Source of the DNA: Thelephora terrestris
Lineage: Eukaryota > Basidiomycota > Agaricomycetes > Thelephorales > Thelephoraceae
NCBI GenBank assembly: GCA_015956445.1
Contig: WIUZ02000003.1
Location: 2,418,001-2,482,000 of the forward strand
Reading direction: 5' to 3'
DNA length: 64,000 nucleotides
Shown here in pieces: positions 56,986 to 64,000 of this stretch. Within the stretch, counting starts at the first letter, position 1, and each line of letters opens with the position of its first letter. The notes below the pieces were generated by a model, which saw only the letters and a list, made by a program, of their open reading frames with translations, ran no database searches and had not been told where the DNA came from. Position numbers and translations under genes: made by a program.

Positions 56986-57495
56986 AGTATTCAAAGGTTG
57001 ATTAGGAGAGTGGTGGTTGGTTTGGTGGGAATGGAAAAGAGACGATGGGGGAAACGATCATTAATCCCCCTGACTTAAATACATCCTGACTCAACAGAAT
57101 CCCAAAAGGGAAAACAATAATTATCTTCCATTAAAGTCCCAATTAGGATAAACAAACCCTCAACCCCAAATCGCGATCCCATCAAAACCTGAGAAATCCC
57201 CATCGATCAGGGAATTTCCCCTCCACACTTCTACTACTTCCGAAACTCAGAGAAATCCCCATCGATCAGGAGAAATCCCCGCCACACTTCTACTACTTCC
57301 GAAACCCAGAGAAATCCCCGTCGATCGGAAGAAATCCCCCTAGTCATTCCTCCTATTTGTTTTAGTATTAGTCATTACCGCTCATCGTCCTAAGTCCCCT
57401 TTCTCCGACTCATTCGACCTACCCTAAAGTACGCACAGACCATGTTTACACATGTTTGGTTCCTTGTAGAATTATGACTCCTGTAGAGGATTGGG

Positions 57496-57503
57496 TATAT
57501 AAG
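57496..57503 (+). promoter_or_regulatory. TATA box of A3 sense gene
   Basis: TATATAAG, 153 nt before the ATG at 57649; the leader intron is 57579-57630 (GTAAGC..CTCAGCAG). Confidence 0.55.
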
Positions 57504-57648
57504 GAAGAGCGTTCGCTCCTTTCTTTTCCCCATTCTCAATCTCTTCTGTACCTCTCTACCCACAACTCGAATATAAAAGTAAGCTGAGGAATTCTCCTCA
57601 CGCCTTACCGTTTCTAACCCATCTCAGCAGGAATCCTCCTGCTAGTGT

Positions 57649-58272
57649 ATGTTCAGCGCTCCCAACCCTTTCCCCTCTACAAGTCCAGTCCAACGACCAG
57701 TCGTTCCTGACGCCAGGAGATCTATCTGGGAGTATAAACTCATCAGGAGTCTTCAAGTAAACCGAACCGCCGGTTTACTCACCCATTTCCCTTACTACCA
57801 ACCCTTTGCAGCTCTCGACGCCGGAGTCACCACTCCCCCATTTCTCCTAGGAGCAGATCACCAATTCCTTTGGAATTCGGATCTCACTGAGAGCGTCCTT
57901 GCAACCGTATACTTCAGTATCAGCCCAGCCTTTTATTTTCCTTCTCCGCGGGTCCATCTTACCACTAATATTCATACCCATTCCCCCGCTATCATTGTCC
58001 TTTGGTGGGAAATCCCAACTGAATTACCTTATTCGGTTATAGAATACCTCGTCAACTTCGAACGTCTTAGCGACCAAGACTTCGAACCCTTTGTGCAGCA
58101 ACTCAATCAGTTCTGCCAAGACTACCACTCACCCGTCCACCCTTATCAGACCCAGTCACCTCTCTCTCTAGATATTCCTCCTCCCCTCGTCTCCACACCC
58201 GGAACCCCCTTCAAAACCAGACCCGACACTCCTCACCCTTCCGCTAATCCTCTAGCGCCCCATAAACAGTAA
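57649..58272 (+). CDS. Sense gene of A3 (207 aa)
   Basis: Complete and collinear with the A1, A2 and A4 sense genes, with intact TATA, leader intron, start and stop. Differences from A1 are few (for example YQPFAALDAG, PRVHLTTN). Function unknown. Confidence 0.72.
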   Translation: MFSAPNPFPSTSPVQRPVVPDARRSIWEYKLIRSLQVNRTAGLLTHFPYYQPFAALDAGVTTPPFLLGADHQFLWNSDLTESVLATVYFSISPAFYFPSPRVHLTTNIHTHSPAIIVLWWEIPTELPYSVIEYLVNFERLSDQDFEPFVQQLNQFCQDYHSPVHPYQTQSPLSLDIPPPLVSTPGTPFKTRPDTPHPSANPLAPHKQ

Positions 58273-60027
58273 GCAGGCCTACAACCCTGACAGCAGGAGG
58301 ATTCCTGCTGAAATGAGTCAGAAAGGGTAAGACGTGAGGAGAGTTCCTCAGCTTACTTGTATTCAGGTTGTGGGTAGAGGAGTACAGAAGAGATTGAGAA
58401 TGGGGAAAGGAAAGGAGCGAACACTCTTCCTTATATACCCAACCCTCTACAGGAGTCATAATTCTACAAGGGACCAAACGTGCGTAAACATGGTCTGTGC
58501 GTACTTTAGGGTAGGTTGAATGAGTCGGGGAAGAGGGACTTAGGGCGACGAATGGTAATTACTAATACGAGGACAATAAGAGGAACGACTGATGGAAGTA
58601 CTAGGGGATTTCTCGTGTTTCATGGTGGCAATAGAAGCGTTTTGGGGATTTCTTCCGATCGACGGGGATTTCTCTGGATCTCGGAGGTAGTAGAAGTGTG
58701 GCGGGGATTTCTCCTGATCGATGGGGATTTCTCGGGTTTTGATGGGATCGCAATTGGGGTTGAGGGTTCGTTTATCCTAATTGGGACCTTAATGGAAAAT
58801 AGTTATTGTTTTTTTCCTTTTCGGGATTCTGTTGAGTCAGGATGTATTTAAGCCAGGGGGATTAATGATCGTTCCCTCCATCGTCTCTTTCCCACTCCCA
58901 CCAAACCAACCACTACTTCCTTAACAACCTTTGATAATATGTCTTCCGTCGTCGCCAACAACTCTGTGCTCAACGCCGCTGCCACCCCCTTCGACTTTAC
59001 CCCTTCCTTCGAGACGGATGCTCCCTACAACATGGAGCAACACCTGTATGACTCCCCCGCCAATATCGCTCACGACAACCAGGTGGTGGTGGACTTCCTG
59101 ACCGCTCACAACGCCCCTGCCGAGTTTTGGGAACAGGCTGGGTATGAAGATCCCAGGCTTTCTAGGCCTCAGCCTGAGGCTAAACATTCCGGAGCGGTTC
59201 TCCTGTTGGACGCCATGGAGAGGGAGAGGGAGGATAGAATTGCGAAGCTGGAGAGACGGGTGGATCTTATGTATGTCATCATGAACAGTTTAAACGAGGA
59301 CTTCTCTCACTTTGCCTTGGAACATTGGGGACCTTTCCAGGCATCTCTCTTCTGATATTTCGGACATCAATGCCACGGAGCCTATTGCACTGATCCCCCT
59401 GCTAAGTCCCCAGTCATCCCTTCGCCGCCGCCAGGATCAGGGCGTTCCTCTCCCTCCATCCCCTCCTTGGAGTCCTGCCCCAGTTCGCCAGATGGTGGAG
59501 AGGTCCCAGAAGAAGAAGAACCGCAAGAGTCCGATGACTCGTTCTGGTCAACGTTGTCGTCCCTCCGACAAGTCACGTCAGGTTCGGATGAAGTTGAAAG
59601 TGGAAGTGGCGGGTCTCCAAGACCGTTATGGGTTCGCATTAGTGAGCGGGGCCTTGTCGGACGTGCGACGCGAGATGAATGATAGCTTGTATCATGATGT
59701 GTTGGGGTGCAGGGAGTGTTGGCAGGATCCGGTGTCGCGGGCATATTCGTATTGTCCTGAGAGTATTTACAACCCTCACCATTTCGCTCATCGTTGTCCT
59801 TTTGCTCAGGAATGTGCTTGCGACGTAGACCCGTTTGTCCTTGTTGTCAGGAACATGGTATTTTTAAACTTTTTATAACACGCTCTTTCTTCGAACTCTT
59901 CTTACCAATTCTTATGTTTGAATGATTCACTCTCCTTATCCTTCACACCAATCATTCGAAACACACACACGCGCGTACTATTCCCAGCGAATCCACAACG
60001 AGCTATACAAGTGCTATCCCAATCCCA

Positions 60028-61766
60028 TCAAAAGTCGACTCTATCTACGGCAGGCCTGAAGGTCACCAAACGTCCATCTCGGAGATCGTAGTGCTGGCCC
60101 CTCCTCGCTAGGACCTCCCCGAACATGGCGTCACCATCTTCGGCACTCAGCTGAACGACTAGTTCAAGCCGATAGGAAGAGATGCCTTCGAGCGGACCGA
60201 TCAGCCTCCCAGATGTCGCCGAACTGCGGAACACCTGGTCCCACATCTCCATCACCGGGTGACTGCTCGACAGCACTATCGACGTAGTCGGCAAGCGACC
60301 CTCCGTCTCCCTCATCGGACCCCTGGGTGGGATCCTGTCTTGCGAGGCGAAGCTGGTGTCGGAGTTGGATCTCGGACTCGACCTGTTGGTAAGGACGGTG
60401 GACCCGATATCGGAATCCTCGCCCCTCACCTCGACCAGAGAGGTCACCATCCGACTCAACTGGTCGAGGATAAGGGTTAGCTGAGGGAGCCATGCGATGA
60501 GCAGGACGGCGTCGAGAGCGTTTGCAACGTTGCCCCTTAGTCACCGGACGTACCTCGGCGACCCTCGGAGCATCTTCGGCTCGGTCAACCTCCATGACCT
60601 CATCCTCGATCTTCACCAACTGATGGATCGGCTGCAAGACGCAGCGCCCACAGTTCTCCTTGTCGGAAGCGGCCAAGGTGGAAGCCGGACCCGGAGTCGG
60701 AACGGGAACCGAGTTCTCGATCGGAGGCGTCGCATAGGACGACGGGTTAGGAGAAGGGAGTACCACCTCGTCGGCGTACTCCAACTCGAACGGAACATCG
60801 GCGGTCCCCTGACCAACCAATTTGGGACCCTCCTTGCAGTTACAGGTCTTGTCCTGCAAGGACTCAACCTGCGCTGTCAACACGGCCACCACGTTCTCGA
60901 GTTCTTCGGTCTAGGAAATGTCAGCTTCCATCATCTTAAGCAATGATGAAAGCGGCATTACCTTTTCATCCCTCCTGGCCAACGCCCCCTTGATGTTGTT
61001 GTCCCGAACCTTCAACCCAGCGATCAACTCTTGATGGTTGGCGACCATTGCCTCCAACGCCTCGTTCGTTCCCTGTTGAAAGGCGGCCAGAGTCTCCTTC
61101 ATCTGAAGACCCTCTGCCGACAGACGAAGGACGTCTGCCTTCGCCTCCTTCACCTCGCGCTCCAAACGTTCAACCTAGGCAGTTTGATTAGTCGAGAGTC
61201 ATACTCGAATATTCAAACGAAGGACCTACCTTACTCTCCCCCTCCCGAACGAGCGACCACAACAACGACGTGGCGGCAGTGGCATGGCGGACGGCCCGAG
61301 GAACGGTTGCTCCGTGCTCCAATAGGTCCTGATCGTAGATTCCCCTTTGCAGGGTATACCAGAGCTCCTTCTTGATCGGATGCTCCAACTCTCCGAACCT
61401 ACCCCTCATCTGGAAGGCCACCTTCTCGGCGATGATCGTACGGACCCAGAGCTCGTCATCCCAGGTCAACCCTATCAAATGAGGCATCGTCTCCCTGAGA
61501 CGTTCGACATCCACTTCCGAGAGGACCTCCAAGATCTAGAAGTCGTTAGTTTGACATCAAACGCCAAAAGAACGTTCCTCTACCTAGAGGAAGGCGTTAG
61601 TGCGAACACACGAAGCTCTAAGTCTCCCCCATACCTGATCATCCGTGGTATAGGGAGTCCCAGCCGCACAGGCATAGGTTTTGCGAGCGGCAGCACGGCG
61701 GTCGATACGAGAGATGGTGGAGATACCATTGGCAACCTTGTAGGTATGGTTGTTGGGGAAGGACAT
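60028..61766 (-). CDS. Antisense gene of element B2
   Basis: Exons on the minus strand: 61635-61766, 61230-61535, 60962-61174, then from 60910 leftwards; introns 99, 55 and 51 nt with GT..TAG ends. The first three exons have 44, 102 and 71 codons. Exon 3 is a strong coiled coil (VERLEREVKEAKADVLRL, ETLAAFQQGTNEALEAM). Exon 4 has CNCKEG, a Ser/Pro region and CKRSRRR. As in B1, the conserved end (SGRLIGPLEGIS..VDRVDF-stop at 60028) is in another frame and needs a further splice; a 49-nt GTCGAT..ACCAG candidate lies near 60245-60293. If it is not used, the protein ends RRHLFLSA at 60164. Family unknown. Confidence 0.58.
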
Positions 61767-62689
61767 GTTTTGGTAAGATGATGGGGAAGTTGCTGGTGTT
61801 GCTGATCAAGGATGGCTCCAAGAAGACGTCCTTCTTATAGCCTAGATCGGTGATCCTTCACGTGACCTACCTCGACGAACCTCATTGGTCCGGGTCACAT
61901 CAACTTCCGCCCCTGTACCATCATCGTTGGCTTACTACATCAAGCTGACACCTCGGCCCGCGGGACGGCCTTGGAAGAACTTCGTTCCGGAACGCCTAGA
62001 ACGCGCGCGCACTAAAAATAGGTCTCAAGACCCTGATGACCCCTTTATGACATCACGAACCCCTTTTACGACCCCTCATGACTTTACGATTACGATCAAC
62101 CCTGGACCCTGATCACACACGTGGACAGTCACATCACAGTCTCCTAACCGGAGGAAGGACTCGCCGCTATTCGGAAGCATCGCCTTAGGATCCTTCTGGT
62201 TAGCCCAGCGCATGTGGAGTAGCCGTTAGCGTGAAACGCCGGCGAATCTGTAATCCCTCATGTCCCATGAGTCTAGGCCCGACCTCCTCATGTTCGGACG
62301 TACGTTGAGGTTGCCACTAGTCCGTGATGCTGTTACCGCCTACAGACAACAAGGGATGTTTGCATGGCTCTACTCCCGAATCCGCTGGTACAACTATGTA
62401 AAGGGAGATTGCCACCTGACCCTTGGGTGTGATCCCCAGGTACGAACTTTCATGACCCCATGCCCCTTTTTCTTTTAGGACTAGCGTTATCTTTACCCCT
62501 ATGTTTCATGCGGACATTCGTTATCTTTTATGCAATCCTTCACATGCTAGTAAGGCCCTTTGTCCTTTATTCTCCCACGCGTCACCTTTGTTCGCTTCCC
62601 TTACTTAGCGTTCTCACACTCCTTATCTCCCTTTGTTCTGGACTTGATAAGGGTATATTAGGGTATTGACGTCATGGCCACTCCTTTAG

Positions 62690-62697
62690 TATAAGTA
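62690..62697 (+). promoter_or_regulatory. TATA box of element B2
   Basis: TATAAGTA, same position relative to the element end as in B1. Confidence 0.5.
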
Positions 62698-63660
62698 GCA
62701 ACTGTGGCTGTATCGTAGTACCTCAGTTTTGTTACCTCAGGAAATCCTCTGCCCTTCTCAGCCCAGTTGCAGTTAAGGACAAGTCAGAGTTTCTTGTTTG
62801 ATTCAAGACATCCCCCATCTGCTCTCCCTCCCGCTCTGCGCGTCAACTGCGCCTCGTAACTATAGACTCTTCGCAGTCATATTAGAACACCTCGAGCGTC
62901 CAGTCGATCAACTGGTGGAGTCATCAATCCTGTTGTAGGGATCAACCCTTGTTTGTTAAACCGAACGAAGTACGGTTTAGGTTGGGTTTCTCTTTAGGAT
63001 TTCGACCTGACTTGCAGTGACCTCGGACAACCTACCGGAAGAATAGAGACGTGATCGTTCTCTCACAAGCTAGTCGGACTAGTGAGTACTCTGCGGAGTC
63101 GGCTCAGTGCACTGGTAGTTGTTGGGGTAGAGTGGCCCTGACACTTGTCTGAATTTGTAGTTTTTGTTAGCCCCCTTTGTATTATCTTTACTACGAATAA
63201 GACCAATGTCTTGAATTATTTGTGAGATCTTGGTTACTATGTCACGCGTTCGTGACAGAGACCAGTCATCCAACCCCCTTTGGTTATATACCAAATGCCA
63301 CGCCCCTTCCACGACTCAGGAGTTGAGTCATCATTTCTATTGTTTACTGCACATGACCCAGATGATATCATTTGCCCCTATCTTTAGTCATATGCTCCCC
63401 TTTTGCCATTGGCTGTTAGTCAGTCATACCCACATTCCTTCCGAACATTCCCAGGCTACGTCATGCTTTGTAATTGCTCTGTAATGCTCTCAAATTGCTA
63501 TTGGCCGCCACACTTTCGTTTATCAGCTGATAATTTGTAGCATTAGTCACCACGTAACGCACAGACCATGCAGTGCTGCGCACGGACCATGTTTGTCTGT
63601 GTTTGTATCATTAAGGTAGTTACATGTCACTGTCACATCACAAATCTAAGTAGTATATAT

Positions 63661-64000
63661 TGTCACGAACGCGTGACATAGTAGCCAAAATCACACAAAT
63701 AATTCAAGACATTGGTCTCATTCGCGGTAATAATAGTACAAAGGTGGCTAAAAGGGACTACAAACTTAGACAAGGACAAACGGGTCGATATCACAAGAAC
63801 AGTTCTGAGGAAGAGGGCAGCGATGAGCGAAGTGGTGAGGGTTATGGATACTCTCAGGACAGTAAGACCACTCTCGCGTCATCGGATCCTGCCAACACTC
63901 TCTACACCCCAACACATCATGAGATAGACTATCATACATCTCTCGTCGCACGTCCGACAAGGCCCCGCTCACTAATGAGAACCCATAGCGGTCTTGGAGA
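63661..64000 (+). mobile_element. Element A5, left part only
   Basis: TGTCACGAACGCGTGACA start at 63661, with TATAT on the left as the expected duplication; it runs off the window. It lies in the TATA box of C2. Confidence 0.8.
63766..64000 (-). CDS. Antisense gene of A5, C-terminal part
   Basis: Encodes the Cys/His end of the family A antisense protein (LGCRECWQDPMTREWSYC, HHFAHRCPLPQNCSCD, DPFVLV-stop). The rest lies beyond the window. Confidence 0.55.
   Translation of the reverse strand, partial: LQDRYGFSLVSGALSDVRREMYDSLSHDVLGCRECWQDPMTREWSYCPESIHNPHHFAHRCPLPQNCSCDIDPFVLV

Larger units (their letters stand above)
55959..58292 (+). mobile_element. Element A3 (2334 bp), inserted in A4
   Basis: TGTCACGAACGCG start and CCCTGACA end, with the GCAGG duplication at 55954-55958 and 58293-58297. 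Carries both genes intact, the best candidate for a reference copy of family A. Confidence 0.9.
59845..63143 (+). mobile_element. Element B2 (3299 bp), inserted in A4
   Basis: TGTCAGGAACATGG start and GAGTGGCCCTGACA end, with the CTTGT duplication at 59840-59844 and 63144-63148. Second copy of family B. Confidence 0.9.
58939..63152 (+). pseudogene. Antisense gene of A4, cut by B2 at its last codons
   Basis: On the plus strand because A4 is reversed. Exon 1 58939-59270, a 70-nt intron (GTATGT..CTTTCCAG) 59271-59340, exon 2 59341-59844 plus 63149-63152. B2 is inserted in the codon before the stop (..DPFVLV-stop), so all but the final residue of the protein (279 aa) is still encoded before the insertion. 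In this copy the unspliced frame stops at once (QASLF-stop), which is independent evidence that the intron is real. Confidence 0.6.
55304..63257 (-). mobile_element. Element A4 (reverse), interrupted by A3 and B2
   Basis: Reads in reverse: TGTCAGGGTTGTGGG at 55304 and ..CGCGTTCGTGACA at 63257, with the GAGAC duplication at 55299-55303 and 63258-63262. Own sequence: 55304-55958, 58298-59844 and 63149-63257, total 2311 bp. C1 shows the undisturbed target site. Confidence 0.9.
53546..64000 (+). mobile_element. Element C2, continues beyond window, carrying A4, A3, B2 and A5
   Basis: Starts TGTGATGATTTCGCCG at 53546, with AAGAG as the expected left duplication. Its own sequence runs 53546-55303, resumes at 63263 and is cut again at 63661 by A5. 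The right end is beyond the window. It is inserted in the Ty3 pol. The sequence closely matches C1 throughout. Confidence 0.85.

Overview
The window reads as nuclear DNA of a filamentous fungus, most likely a basidiomycete of the Agaricomycetes. The reasons are the many 50-70 nt GT..AG introns, a tRNA-Lys with a short intron, a NACHT-WD40 receptor gene of the type expanded in that class, and Ty3-type retroelements. I cannot name the genus from the sequence alone. No operons, CRISPR arrays or rRNA genes were seen.

Layout. (1) 1-16.2 kb is host sequence: the start of a histidine-phosphatase (PGAM-like) gene, an ancient decayed 3.1 kb tandem duplication with a broken transketolase remnant between its halves, a clear mitochondrial ribosomal protein mL49 gene, a spliced nuclear-looking gene, a spliced small gene and a tRNA-Lys(CUU). 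Long stretches here show no gene I can defend. (2) 16.2-20.9 kb is one eight-exon STAND/NLR-type gene (NACHT plus WD40 propeller) with a tandemly duplicated intron-exon unit near its start. (3) 20.9-64 kb is a dense nest of mobile elements.

The nest can be taken apart insertion by insertion, because almost every element still has matching target-site duplications. Three families (A about 2.3 kb, B about 3.3 kb, C about 2.4 kb) begin TGT, end CCTGACA, have 5-bp duplications and lack internal or terminal direct repeats, so they look like giant solo LTRs. Each carries a multi-intron gene in antisense to its own TATA promoter, and family A also carries a conserved 207-aa sense gene. A fourth related element (E) is cut by a rearrangement. 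The region from about 29.2 to 51.3 kb, next to a broken Ty3 pol, has the same arrangement at larger scale: three antisense spliced genes (G1, G2, G3) and a TATA box facing the other way. It may be the 3' LTR of that Ty3 element.

Two other element classes are layered on top. CACTG-ended foldback elements (F1 501 bp, F2 about 953 bp) have 3-bp duplications and resemble non-autonomous CACTA elements. Two giant palindromes (P1 3.94 kb, P2 3.68 kb) have arms carrying telomere-like CCTAA/TTAGG arrays in the orientation of the two ends of a linear chromosome. Virtual removal of single insertions restores reading frames in the Ty3 integrase, in G2 and in G3, which supports the boundaries given.

The most unusual material is the gene-bearing giant-LTR superfamily and the telomere-repeat palindromes.
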